From: Paenibacillus sp. YYML68 | Lineage (GTDB): Bacteria; Bacillota; Bacilli; Paenibacillales; NBRC-103111 | Reading direction: 5' to 3' | DNA length: 64,000 nucleotides | NCBI RefSeq assembly: GCF_027923405.1 | Contig: NZ_BQYI01000001.1 | Span: forward strand, 4,216,001-4,280,000 | Shown here: positions 1-8,486 of the stretch, in pieces | How the letters are laid out: the number at the start of each line of letters is the position of its first letter | How positions within the stretch are numbered: the stretch's first letter is position 1 | The notes under the pieces: generated by a model | Told to the model about the DNA's origin: nothing | Seen by the model: the letters and a program-made list of their open reading frames with translations, nothing else | Database searches by the model: none | Position numbers and translations under genes: made by a program

Positions 1-336
1 CCATCAATTGCAAACGATAATATAGGTCTAGGCGTCCACCTGATTCAGATCACCTCCGAGGCCGCCTGCTTTCTTACCTGCTACTTCCTCCACCTCAGGA
101 GGTACGGCTTCACATCCATCGTCATTCCGACCACCAACAAGATCGTGATGCATAAGACTTCCGCTCTAGATAGGCTGATCACAGGCGCAGCTGTTATCTC
201 TTCCCTCCTCATCGTGCTCGGCATCAATTGGATCATGGTCAATTTTTATTCCGTCATCATCGTTATTCCATCTATTGCAGCAGCACTGATCATTCTCATC
301 AGAATGTCCTACCAGAAGGAGCTGCAACAGCACTAG
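1..336 (+). CDS. Small polytopic membrane protein, copy 1 (5' end cut by window)
   Basis: The frame is open from base 1 to a TAG at 334-336, so the start lies outside the window. The visible 111 residues match the C-terminal half of the two complete proteins at 709 and 1776: a hydrophobic segment, an RRYGFTSIVIPT block, a SxLDRLITGA block, two more hydrophobic segments and a YQKELQ ending. It is clearly more diverged than the other two copies are from each other. The function is unknown. The repeated blocks resemble the N-terminal membrane sensor part of AgrC-like kinases, but no kinase domain follows; that comparison is inference. Confidence 0.8.
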   Translation, partial: PSIANDNIGLGVHLIQITSEAACFLTCYFLHLRRYGFTSIVIPTTNKIVMHKTSALDRLITGAAVISSLLIVLGINWIMVNFYSVIIVIPSIAAALIILIRMSYQKELQQH

Positions 337-369
337 CTTGAGCCATTCCATACTGCGATTACTATTTCA

Positions 370-422
370 AAAAAGACTGAAAGACACTCAGAGCTTCTTC
401 CGAGCATCTTCCAGTCTTTTTC
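370..422 (+). terminator. Rho-independent terminator after copy 1
   Basis: AAAAGACTG pairs with CAGTCTTTT across a loop that itself can pair, ending in a T run. It lies 34 bases after the stop codon of copy 1. Confidence 0.75.
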
Positions 423-708
423 TATATCAAATCCGACTTCTCCAGCAATCGCTTCATGGTCGCCGACATCTTAGCTTTTATAATGCTCGCCACCCTCATC
501 GTATCGATCTACGGCTCAGAGTATGTAGTCTCGTGATCTTGAACACTGCTCATTTGCATGTGCACAGTTTAGTACAGAACTGTTGAATAAAGTCGAATAA
601 TAGGTTTTAATGTACATTTTAAGTTCTCATTACCTATATAATCACAACACATACACGAAAAATGTGGTAAACTATTAGATAAAAACGAATTCTGGAGATG
701 CTCGCCTC
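423..708. other. Spacer with a possible gene remnant and the leader of copy 2
   Basis: An open frame at 456-536 would give a 26-residue hydrophobic peptide, but it has no ribosome site and may be a gene remnant. The stretch at about 627-708 (TATATAATCACA, then AAAAATGTGGTA, then GGAGATGCTC) is repeated almost unchanged before copy 3 at about 1694-1775, so the leader was duplicated together with the gene. Confidence 0.45.
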
Positions 709-1380
709 ATGAATCATCTACTTTTCTTCATTCTTGGTGCACTTGATGCTATTGCTGCCTTAACCATCGCGCTTACAGTATTTCGGTTTCCACTTCGCCC
801 GTATTTAGGCCCCATTCTCATTATCGCCGTGTCAGCTTCGCTGCTATCCTGCTTGAACCGATTAGTGCTCCATATCCCACAATGGGACATGCTGTCTCAG
901 ATCATCTTATTCATCGTTCTGCTTCGGCTGCTTGTTCGCGTTCGTTGGCATGAATCAGCTGCAATGACAGCGGTCGGCTTCGTGTTCTTAGTACTTGTCG
1001 TTAATCTAACCTTCATACTACTTACACCTCTGCAACTGTTTGAGCAGTCTGACATAGTTAGGAGTACAGGAGCAGACATATACTTGTTCCAAGCATTCAT
1101 CCAGGCCGTCTGCTTTCTTACTAGTTATATTCTGCATAGAGGCCGATACGGGTTCACTTCTATCGTCATTCCGACCAACAATCACGTGATTGCCCAGAAG
1201 TCCTCTCCTCTGGATAAGTTGATCACTGGCGCTTCAATTATCTCATCGGTCTTAATTGTTCTCGCCTTCAACTGGGTCTGGCGTCACCATGAATCCATCA
1301 CGATCGTGATGCCGATCATAGCGGTCGCACTTTTCATTCTCATTCGACTTACGTATCAGAAAGAACTGCAGGAATCCTAA
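709..1380 (+). CDS. Small polytopic membrane protein, copy 2
   Basis: This 223-residue protein has about six hydrophobic segments with short basic loops (FRFPLRPYL, RVRWHE) and a conserved RGRYGFTSIVIPT loop. Start: ATG at 709 with GGAG about 11 bases upstream. It has no kinase, nuclease or transport signature. It is nearly identical over long stretches to the protein at 1776 and more distantly related to the partial one at 1, so the three are tandem duplicates. The layout recalls the membrane sensor half of AgrC-type histidine kinases without the catalytic half, so a stand-alone sensor or immunity protein is possible. I do not recognise the family with certainty. Confidence 0.8.
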   Translation: MNHLLFFILGALDAIAALTIALTVFRFPLRPYLGPILIIAVSASLLSCLNRLVLHIPQWDMLSQIILFIVLLRLLVRVRWHESAAMTAVGFVFLVLVVNLTFILLTPLQLFEQSDIVRSTGADIYLFQAFIQAVCFLTSYILHRGRYGFTSIVIPTNNHVIAQKSSPLDKLITGASIISSVLIVLAFNWVWRHHESITIVMPIIAVALFILIRLTYQKELQES

Positions 1381-1496
1381 TTGCAACTGTTAGTCCAGAC
1401 CTTTCTCTGGACTCAGTTGTCAAGTCACTTGCAACTGTTAGTCCAGATTTTTCTCTGGACTCAGTTGTCAAGTCAATTGCAACTGTTAGATCAGAT
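1381..1496 (+). repeat. 48-bp tandem repeats, each a hairpin
   Basis: Two full copies (1381-1428 and 1429-1476) and the beginning of a third start directly after the stop codon of copy 2. Each contains GTCCAGA...TCTGGAC nested inside CAACTG...CAGTTG, so each repeat folds as a stem-loop in RNA. Degenerate relics occur again at 2448-2495 after copy 3. Confidence 0.85.
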
Positions 1497-1500
1497 GTAT

Positions 1501-1535
1501 CCCCTTCGAGCTCGAAGGGGATTTCGTATCTACAT
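1501..1535 (+). terminator. Terminator with perfect 20-bp palindrome
   Basis: A perfect palindrome, CCCCTTCGAG followed by its mirror CTCGAAGGGG, occupies 1501-1520 and is followed by ATTTCGTAT. The identical palindrome recurs at 2501-2520 behind copy 3. Confidence 0.7.
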
Positions 1536-1594
1536 CGAGCATCACTATTGTTATTTAAATATTACACGATATTGCTTTCAGATATTCCAGAAAT

Positions 1595-1680
1595 GCGGCT
1601 GCGGAGCTGCGCACCGATCTGGTCATGCCCACAGTTTATCACCCAACCGTCGAAAAGCATCGAATGTCGATTTTTATCAA
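1595..1680 (+). pseudogene. Remnant of a second GGDEF/EAL gene 5' end
   Basis: Bases 1595-1624 match 2699-2728, inside the 5' part of the downstream PBP1-GGDEF-EAL gene, with two differences in 30. The frame reads AAAELRTDL as in that protein and then diverges. This suggests that an extra copy of the downstream gene once lay between the membrane-protein copies and was deleted. Confidence 0.5.
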
Positions 1681-1775
1681 AAACTTATGATTCTAACTAC
1701 CTATAAAATCACAGCAGTTCCGCGAAAAATGTGGTACCCTCTTAGTTAGAAACGAATATTGGAGATGCTCACCTT

Positions 1776-2447
1776 ATGAATCAGCTACTTTACCTCATTC
1801 TTGGTGCACTTGATATTATTGTTATTTTAACAGTCGCGCTCAAAGTATTTCGGTTTCCACTTCGCCCTTATTTAGGCTCCATTCTCATTATCGCAGGGTC
1901 AGCTTCGCTGCTATCCTACTTGAACCGAATAGTGCTCCATATTCAACAATGGGACTTGCCGGCTCAGCATCTTTTAATTATTGTCATGCTTAGGCTTCTA
2001 GTTAAAGTTCGTTGGCATGAAGCGGCTGCGATGACAGCGGTCGGCGCGCTGTTCTTAGTACTTGTCGTTAACCTAACCTTCATACTACTTACACCTCTAC
2101 AACTGTTTGAGCTGTCTACCATAGCTAAGAGTACAGGAGCAGACGCGTACATGCTCCAAGCATTCACCCACGCCGTCTGTTTTCTTACTAGTTATATTCT
2201 GCATAGAGGCCGATACGGGTTCACATCCATCGTCATTCCGACCAACAATCGCGTTATTGCCCAGAAGTCCTCTCCTCTGGATAAGTTGATTATTGGCGCT
2301 TCAATTATCTCATCGGTCTTAATTGTTCTCGCCTTCAACTGGGTCTGGCGTCACCATGAATCCGTTACGATCGTTGTTCCGATCATAGCGGTCGCACTTT
2401 TCATGCTCATTCGACTCACTTATCAGAAAGAACTGCAGGAAGCCTAG
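1776..2447 (+). CDS. Small polytopic membrane protein, copy 3
   Basis: This 223-residue paralogue of copy 2 has the same length and segment order, with most differences in the first half. The last 90 residues are almost identical to copy 2, which points to recent duplication or gene conversion. Start: ATG at 1776 with TGGAG upstream. Its leader (about 1694-1775) and trailer (palindrome terminator) are also duplicated. The role is unknown; see copy 2 for alternatives. Confidence 0.8.
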   Translation: MNQLLYLILGALDIIVILTVALKVFRFPLRPYLGSILIIAGSASLLSYLNRIVLHIQQWDLPAQHLLIIVMLRLLVKVRWHEAAAMTAVGALFLVLVVNLTFILLTPLQLFELSTIAKSTGADAYMLQAFTHAVCFLTSYILHRGRYGFTSIVIPTNNRVIAQKSSPLDKLIIGASIISSVLIVLAFNWVWRHHESVTIVVPIIAVALFMLIRLTYQKELQEA

Positions 2448-2500
2448 TTGCAACTGTCGCAACTGCTTGTCCAGCTAATAATTGCTAGTCCAAAATTATC

Positions 2501-2526
2501 CCCTTCGAGCTCGAAGGGGATTTTAG
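2501..2526 (+). terminator. Terminator with the same 20-bp palindrome
   Basis: The CCCCTTCGAG/CTCGAAGGGG palindrome at 2501-2520 is identical to that at 1501-1520 and is followed by ATTTTAGT. It ends copy 3 before the GGDEF/EAL gene. Confidence 0.7.
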
Positions 2527-2617
2527 TATCAACATCGAATATGTATATATATCGAAGTCGCTAACACGCATCAGGAGAGAACAGGTATAATTCCCAGCCA
2601 GCAAGAGGTGTTAATGT

Positions 2618-5599
2618 ATGGCGAAACGGACAATTGGAATTTTGACCCCGCTGATAGAAGGTTTCTACTTTAACGGCATGCTGCAAGGTATATATCAAGC
2701 GGCTGCAGAGCTGCGCACCGATCTGATCGTATTCCGTACATGTCACAACAACAACGAAATTGAATACAATCGTTACTTGGCATTCGACCGCATAGATGGC
2801 TGGATCATCATATTGAATGCCGTGCAGGAACCCGCTTACAAGAAGCACATTGAACAAACAGGCAAGCCCGTCATATGCACACCGGATGACCTAGGCATAC
2901 AATCCGCTGTTACGTATACCGTCAGTAACGAACAGGGCGGCTACGAGGCCACGTTACATATGCTTGCGCACGGGCACCGCGACATCGCCTTCGTATATAG
3001 CACCAGTAATGAGGAGAGCGTGCTGCGATACCAGGGCTACTTGCGCGCACTCGAGGAGCATGGCATTCCAATCAATCCTAATCTCATTTACCAAACGCCG
3101 AACCTATGGGAAAAGCACGGAGAGGCGCTAGCCAGTCAGATGAAGGAACGGGGACTGTGCTTCACTGCTTGTATCGTTAGCTCGGATATGATGGCGATCG
3201 GGATTTTGCAATCGTTCAACACATTCGGCATTCGAGTGCCTGAGGATGTAGCGCTATTCAGCTTCGATAACACCGAATATGCCAAGCGGTTCTCGCTCTC
3301 CTCCGTTGCGCAGCCATTGTTCTCGAGGGGCCAATGTATGCTGCAGCATCTAGTTAGCCAGATCGAACATCCGGAACCCCCCTCAACCTATACGATAGTC
3401 CAGCCGATTCAGCTTGTAACAAGGCGCTCCTGTGGGTGTCAGCCAGAAGAGCCGAGTCCAGATATGGAAACGCTTTACCATGAAAATCTGAAGGTTGTTG
3501 AATATTTAACCGATATTGTAAGGCGCAACCAAAACATCGGGCACAATCTGATTCAAGTTAACAATGATACATTGCGCAGTCTGGACTGGCTCACGTACAC
3601 CACCTATACGTGGGGCTGCGTTGCATTGTGGACTCGTGACGGACGTCTTGTTGTCGATAACGTGTACAGCACGAAGCCGCACCCGATGCTAGTCATCGGG
3701 GACGTGTACGAGGAGCTTGCCTTCCCTCCTCCTATGCTGCATGAACTCCTTCAGGATGGGGAAATGATGACCATTCAATCGTTGAAGACGGCGAATCGTG
3801 ACATTGGCTTCCTTGTGCTGATCGGGGACTTCTTCGATGTGCAGCTGACGCGAAGCCTCGGACCGTTCGTCCACTCCATCACACATCCAATCAACCTGCT
3901 CGCCTATGCACTGGAGAGGGAGATGCTGCATGAGGAAGCGCGCGAGCGAGAGAATCGTCTGGAAATTGTGTCCAACACGACCAATGACGGCATATTCGAT
4001 TGGGATCTGACGACGGGGCGGATGGTGTGGAATAAGCAAATTCATCACATCCTGCAACGTGAGGAGCTCGAGATGGGCGCCGATGAATTCATCGAGCGTG
4101 TACACCCCGACGATGTTCCCGCGCTATGTGATGCATTGCAGAATCATTACGAGCACGGCGCGCCGTTCCAGATCGAGTTCCGCATGCTGAAGAACGAGAC
4201 CGAGCAGATCTGGATTCAAGCGGCGGGCGAGGCGATCAAGGACTCGCACGATACACCTTTTCGCATGATCGGTTCAATCGTCGATATTACAGCCCGCAAG
4301 CGAGCAGAGGAGCAAATTCATCGGATGGCGTACACCGATACGCTTACGCAGCTGGCGAACCGCCGCTTCATCTACGAGCGCATCGCCGAGCTGACGATGA
4401 AGGAGGAACGCGCTGCCCTCATTATGCTCGACCTGGATCGATTCAAGGTGATCAACGACAGCATGGGGCATCTCGTCGGAGACGAGCTGCTGCGGCAGGT
4501 TGCGTCGCTCCTGCAGACGGCGGCGGGACCCTCAGAGATCGTGGCCCGACTGGGCGGCGACGAATTCATCATCGTCTGTACGAGACTCGACAATGCCCAG
4601 CACCCGGAGCAGCTGGCAACCCGCATCTTAAGGGCGCTCAATGCGCCGCAGGAGATTAATGGGCATACGGTGTACGCCACTCCGAGCATGGGGATCTGCT
4701 TCTACCCGGAGCATGGCAATAACCGTGAGCAGCTCATCCAGAACGCCGATCTGGCAATGTACCAAGCGAAGGAAGCAGGCAAAAACCGATACCGTATCTA
4801 CCATCCGAGCATGAGCTTGAATTCGATGCAGAAGCTAACTATGGAGAGCTGCTTGCACGGCGCACTCGAGGCTAAGCAATTCGAGCTTCACTACCAGCCG
4901 CAAATCGATATGCATACGAATGCCATCGTCGGCATCGAAGCGCTGATCCGGTGGGTGTCGCCCGTGTTCGGACGTGTATCGCCGCTCGATTTCATTCCGC
5001 TTGCCGAGGAGACGCGGCTGATCATTCCGATCAGCGAATGGATCGTGCGCCGAGCGTGCGAGGACACGAAGCTGCTGCTGGAGCAAGGCTTCGGGGCGCT
5101 CAAGATTTCGGTTAACATATCCGCTCTGCACCTGGCCGAGCCACATTTCGCGGATAGCATCTCAACGATCGTGCAGCAGACCGGGCTAGCGCCAGAGCAG
5201 CTGTGCCTCGAGATTACCGAGCGGATAGCGGTCCAGCAGTGGAGCACGTCAGCCGAGCAGCTGAACGCCTTGCGCCAGCTCGGTATCCGCATCGCGCTCG
5301 ACGACTTCGGCATCGGCAACTCGTCCTTATCGTTCGTCAAGACGCTGCCGCTCGATATGATTAAGATCGATCAGATGTTCGTGCGGGACATCTCGCACAA
5401 CGAGATTAGCCGCGCCATCTTTACGACGATCCAGAACTTGATTGATGATCTGAAGCTGGATAGCTGTGTCGAAGGAATCGAGACCGACGAGCAGCTCGAG
5501 TTCGCGAAGAAGCAGCGCTGCCACATGGCGCAGGGGTATTACATCAGCCGGCCGATGCCTTATGCGGAGCTGGTGGAGTTTTTGCGGGGACGGGGGTAA
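2618..5599 (+). CDS. Soluble PBP1 sensor - PAS - GGDEF - EAL cyclic-di-GMP protein
   Basis: This 993-residue protein has no membrane segment or signal peptide. Residues 1 to about 275 look like a LacI/RbsB-type periplasmic-binding fold without the LacI helix-turn-helix. A variable region follows, then a PAS domain (about 455-565), a GGDEF domain with the intact LGGDEF motif (about 646-650) and an EAL domain with intact EAL (about 773-775), DDFGIG and the QGYYISRP ending. Both catalytic signatures are present, so it may make and break cyclic di-GMP in response to a cytoplasmic ligand. Start: ATG at 2618 behind AGAGGTG. A fragment of its 5' end also occurs at 1595. Confidence 0.9.
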   Translation: MAKRTIGILTPLIEGFYFNGMLQGIYQAAAELRTDLIVFRTCHNNNEIEYNRYLAFDRIDGWIIILNAVQEPAYKKHIEQTGKPVICTPDDLGIQSAVTYTVSNEQGGYEATLHMLAHGHRDIAFVYSTSNEESVLRYQGYLRALEEHGIPINPNLIYQTPNLWEKHGEALASQMKERGLCFTACIVSSDMMAIGILQSFNTFGIRVPEDVALFSFDNTEYAKRFSLSSVAQPLFSRGQCMLQHLVSQIEHPEPPSTYTIVQPIQLVTRRSCGCQPEEPSPDMETLYHENLKVVEYLTDIVRRNQNIGHNLIQVNNDTLRSLDWLTYTTYTWGCVALWTRDGRLVVDNVYSTKPHPMLVIGDVYEELAFPPPMLHELLQDGEMMTIQSLKTANRDIGFLVLIGDFFDVQLTRSLGPFVHSITHPINLLAYALEREMLHEEARERENRLEIVSNTTNDGIFDWDLTTGRMVWNKQIHHILQREELEMGADEFIERVHPDDVPALCDALQNHYEHGAPFQIEFRMLKNETEQIWIQAAGEAIKDSHDTPFRMIGSIVDITARKRAEEQIHRMAYTDTLTQLANRRFIYERIAELTMKEERAALIMLDLDRFKVINDSMGHLVGDELLRQVASLLQTAAGPSEIVARLGGDEFIIVCTRLDNAQHPEQLATRILRALNAPQEINGHTVYATPSMGICFYPEHGNNREQLIQNADLAMYQAKEAGKNRYRIYHPSMSLNSMQKLTMESCLHGALEAKQFELHYQPQIDMHTNAIVGIEALIRWVSPVFGRVSPLDFIPLAEETRLIIPISEWIVRRACEDTKLLLEQGFGALKISVNISALHLAEPHFADSISTIVQQTGLAPEQLCLEITERIAVQQWSTSAEQLNALRQLGIRIALDDFGIGNSSLSFVKTLPLDMIKIDQMFVRDISHNEISRAIFTTIQNLIDDLKLDSCVEGIETDEQLEFAKKQRCHMAQGYYISRPMPYAELVEFLRGRG

Positions 5600-5608
5600 G
5601 GTATGACG

Positions 5609-5660
5609 AACAGCGACAGTTCTGGACAATGGTACAAGTCCTTGACTGCCGCTGTTTATT
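5609..5660 (+). terminator. Possible terminator after the GGDEF/EAL gene
   Basis: AACAGCG pairs with CGCTGTT, with an inner GGAC/GTCC stem; only a short T-rich tail follows. The rest of the gap to 5870 shows nothing clear. Confidence 0.45.
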
Positions 5661-5870
5661 GAGCTAACTTCCACATCCACCATGATTTTCAGTGAAATTC
5701 CATATTACGAAGATGATCATCAAAAAACAGCTCCTGCATTTACCATATTTGTTCACGTAACTTTCCTTTCCCCATCTTTGATGTAGGAACTCCTGTTTCA
5801 AAAATGTTTCAAGTGGTGGGTATATAATAAAGCTAAAGTCCTATTTACAGAGCTGGAAGGGGAATAGTGG

Positions 5871-6728
5871 GTGCAAACTATTGTAACAATCAACCAATTA
5901 GCCATTCTATCAACTATTCAAGAACATCTTGCTATGATTGTTTTTGATACACAAGGGCATGTCATATGGGTAAATGAGAATTTTGCTATTCCTATGGGCT
6001 ACACAAAGGATGAACTGTTAAGCATGCATCATAGCAAGTTCTGTTTGCCGGAGTTCGCCTCAAGTCAGGCTTATCAAGACCTTTGGGCGGGGTTACGTCA
6101 GGGGAAGGCTTTCCAGGACAAGATTGTACGGCTCACAAAAAACGGAAACACTATATCTTTAGAGGCTAGCTACATGCCGGTATATGAAGATGACCGTGTA
6201 GAAGCAATCGTCAAAGTAGCAACTGACATTACCGAGCGTGAGCAGCTTCTTCAGCATAGCACCTCGGAGCTTATGGCGATGGTGCAGGAAATGACCGCGA
6301 ATACAGATGACGTATTGGATTCATCCCAGCGTATAGTGAAGGATATGAATACATTAAACGCTGAATCGGGAAAAGTGAGCGCTCATATTCACAGTGTTCA
6401 GTCTATAATCTCTGTAGTAAAAGACATCGCTTCCCAATCCCACTTACTCGGACTTAATGCAGCAATCGAAGCTGCAAGAGCTGGTGAGCATGGTCGAGGC
6501 TTCGAGGTTGTTGCAGTTGAAGTTAGAAAAATGGCAGACTCCAGTAAACAATCAGCAGAGGAGATGTCTGCTCAATTAAATGAAGTAACCCATTCTGTTA
6601 TTTCGATGACAAAACGTATAGACGATGTAACGAAGAAGATTTCGGTGAACTCACAAGCGATTAGTGAGCTGAAGAAAGCCTACGATCATATCGCAGTTAC
6701 GACGGATCACTTAGCTTCCAATATTTGA
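5871..6728 (+). CDS. PAS domain / methyl-accepting chemotaxis-type transducer, soluble
   Basis: This 285-residue protein has a PAS domain at about 15-125 ([20 protein letters not shown]) followed by a short methyl-accepting signalling region whose hairpin tip is recognisable ([29 protein letters not shown] split around residues 195-225). There is no membrane segment and no HAMP domain, so it should sense a cytoplasmic signal such as redox state or a small ligand and pass it to CheA/CheW. The signalling helices are much shorter than in a full receptor. Start: GTG at 5871 with GGAAGGGG upstream. It is the last gene before the foreign element. Confidence 0.85.
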   Translation: MQTIVTINQLAILSTIQEHLAMIVFDTQGHVIWVNENFAIPMGYTKDELLSMHHSKFCLPEFASSQAYQDLWAGLRQGKAFQDKIVRLTKNGNTISLEASYMPVYEDDRVEAIVKVATDITEREQLLQHSTSELMAMVQEMTANTDDVLDSSQRIVKDMNTLNAESGKVSAHIHSVQSIISVVKDIASQSHLLGLNAAIEAARAGEHGRGFEVVAVEVRKMADSSKQSAEEMSAQLNEVTHSVISMTKRIDDVTKKISVNSQAISELKKAYDHIAVTTDHLASNI

Positions 6729-6766
6729 TTTGAAAGTAAAGCTGATTTCGAATAAGCAGAGAAATA

Positions 6767-6812
6767 GGCTGGAGCAATGGTTGGGCAAGCGTCAACCAGG
6801 TTCCAGCCTTTG
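6767..6812 (+). terminator. Terminator of the PAS/MCP gene
   Basis: GGCTGGA pairs with TCCAGCC around an inner GGTTG/CAACC stem and is followed by TTTG. Confidence 0.8.
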
Positions 6813-6918
6813 TATAGTTTGAGAATGACTACAATTGGAACTATCGAGGCCCCAATTACCATGCAGAAAAGTGTTTCTTACATGACTTTGTTTACGCTCT
6901 GACGAATTTATTTGCTTG

Positions 6919-6924
6919 GCTACA
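6919..6924 (+). repeat. Target-site duplication, left copy (GCTACA)
   Basis: GCTACA directly abuts the left terminus at 6925. The same six bases follow the right terminus at 22602-22607. Confidence 0.7.
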
Positions 6925-7051
6925 TGTGAGTTATAAGATCAGTTGAGACAAAAAAAGCTCATTTAAGGCAGTTTTTATAAGATTTGCTTGAGACAGTTTA
7001 TATCGTTCGATGAGATTAACCACTTGTTTTTATATGATTTTTTTAGACAAT
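6925..7051 (+). repeat. Left-end array of 22-bp repeats
   Basis: Copies lie at 6931-6952, 6975-6996, 6998-7019 and 7030-7051. Each starts TTATA and carries a TGAGAC- or TAGAC-like block about 13 bases on. They are spaced rather than contiguous, unlike the right end. They probably bind a transposase. No gene is seen between 7052 and 7325. Confidence 0.75.
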
Positions 7052-7325
7052 CAACGTTCAGCATAACCGCGGCGCATTTAGAGAAATATTTGATATAAGA
7101 AATTCTGATCACCTATGTGGATATCCTCGCTTTTCTCAGACGATTTCCGCCTCCTTTCCGAAAAACGGAAATCCAAAAATGCATCATCAGATCCACATTA
7201 TATTTTAGTTCGTCTCATAGTCATAGGCTTTATATGTAGATATCAGTGAAAAGAACTCAAACCGTCTTGTTAGCCACACCGCTGCAAGTCCAATCTGCCT
7301 GTCCGATTCACTTTCCTGGTCAATT

Positions 7326-8486
7326 CTACATTTGTCGGATCACATCGTAAGCCAGCTTGGATAGCGGTCTTTTGCCGAAGTCCTCGGGATCGAGAGTGTA
7401 GCCGTATTGGAACAGATTCATTTCATGCTGCGTTAATTGATCCAGCCCCATCTGCTCCAGCAGTTTCTGCAGATCGTCCTGATAAGCTTTGCCATAGGCC
7501 TGTTTTTTGTATAAAATCTCCCGGACGCATTCCTTGTGGCTTTGATACAGCTTCTCCAGCTTGAACATGTCGACGCCGTTCTGTAGTATCCGGTGGAGCG
7601 CTCCCGTTCCGCTCATTTCTATCTCAATATCAAAATCCGTATTGCCTCCGATAATCGAATCAATCGAAGCTCCGGCCGCTAATACATATTTGAAGCGGGC
7701 GTCATCCATAAAGCCCCGATCATACGGATACAAAATCTCGACGCCTTTAGCGAGCTTGCAGCGTGAATTGCAAATATGGCAGGAAGGGACAAAATTGAAC
7801 AACGATAACGAGAGCAGCATAAAGACCGATTTCGGATAAAAATGATCTAGGTCCGCCGTCGTTTTGAACTTGATTCCGTCATGATATTGCGTGATGTACT
7901 GCCTATTGCAGTATGGGCATACCTCAACCCCCATACGATTCATAATGCTATGCCTCTGTTCGTCCGGCAGCATGCTATAATTGACGATCCGCCCAATCCC
8001 CTCATTCAGCTTAATCAAATCGGCTTCCACGGCATCGGTGAATGCATCAAAATACTCATCGTTTTCCATATAATTAGGATGGGCCGCCTTGATCCGGTCG
8101 AACCAACTCGATGAGTAGCGAGCTGCATACCGTTCGCGAAATCTTTCCCGCTCTCTTTGCGTCCTAGGGAGTCCTAGCTTATCTAACTCATAATGAATCT
8201 TAAAGGAGCTGTAATAGACCAGCCCACACGTCTGGATGTAATCCTGGAGATCCGCATATCTGGATGTCATATCGCTGAAGGTTCCGGTTAACAGCGTTTC
8301 CAGCAGCGTCTCGTCCAATGCGCTCCCTCTCTCGAAGAGCTCAGTAACGCGCCGCCCGGTGAACGGATTTATAGCAGGACTTGGTGAGGCACACTCTTCC
8401 AGGTAACCGCGCTTAATTATATTCTTCATCTCATTCAGGTATTCGGTAACCTGCCTGGTTATATTGGTTGGATCCAACTTAATCAC
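7326..8486 (-). CDS. HNH nuclease, Septu PtuB-like
   Basis: This 386-residue protein carries a zinc-bound HNH nuclease core: CPYCNR (about residue 190), DLDHFYPKS (about 212) and CHICNS (about 235). That arrangement is typical of PtuB-type effectors of the Septu anti-phage system. It is longer than most PtuB proteins, with an added helical N-terminal part. Start: GTG at 8486, overlapping the end of the ATPase gene by eight bases, so the two are translationally coupled. Together they should form an ATPase-nuclease complex that cuts DNA on infection; that role comes from the family, not from this sequence. Confidence 0.8.
   Translation of the reverse strand: MIKLDPTNITRQVTEYLNEMKNIIKRGYLEECASPSPAINPFTGRRVTELFERGSALDETLLETLLTGTFSDMTSRYADLQDYIQTCGLVYYSSFKIHYELDKLGLPRTQRERERFRERYAARYSSSWFDRIKAAHPNYMENDEYFDAFTDAVEADLIKLNEGIGRIVNYSMLPDEQRHSIMNRMGVEVCPYCNRQYITQYHDGIKFKTTADLDHFYPKSVFMLLSLSLFNFVPSCHICNSRCKLAKGVEILYPYDRGFMDDARFKYVLAAGASIDSIIGGNTDFDIEIEMSGTGALHRILQNGVDMFKLEKLYQSHKECVREILYKKQAYGKAYQDDLQKLLEQMGLDQLTQHEMNLFQYGYTLDPEDFGKRPLSKLAYDVIRQM

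Noticed and set aside
1381..1496. CRISPR array
   Set aside because: Fewer than three 48-bp copies lying directly end to end without spacers; each is a hairpin behind a stop codon and no cas gene is near.
5820..5870. Sigma-B-type promoter before the PAS/MCP gene
   Set aside because: GTTTCA and GGGTAT occur, but the spacing (about 17 or 6) does not fit 12-15.
6931..7051. CRISPR array or plasmid iterons
   Set aside because: The copies are degenerate and unevenly spaced, mirrored at 22528-22595 in opposite orientation; this fits transposon ends better, and there is no replication gene.
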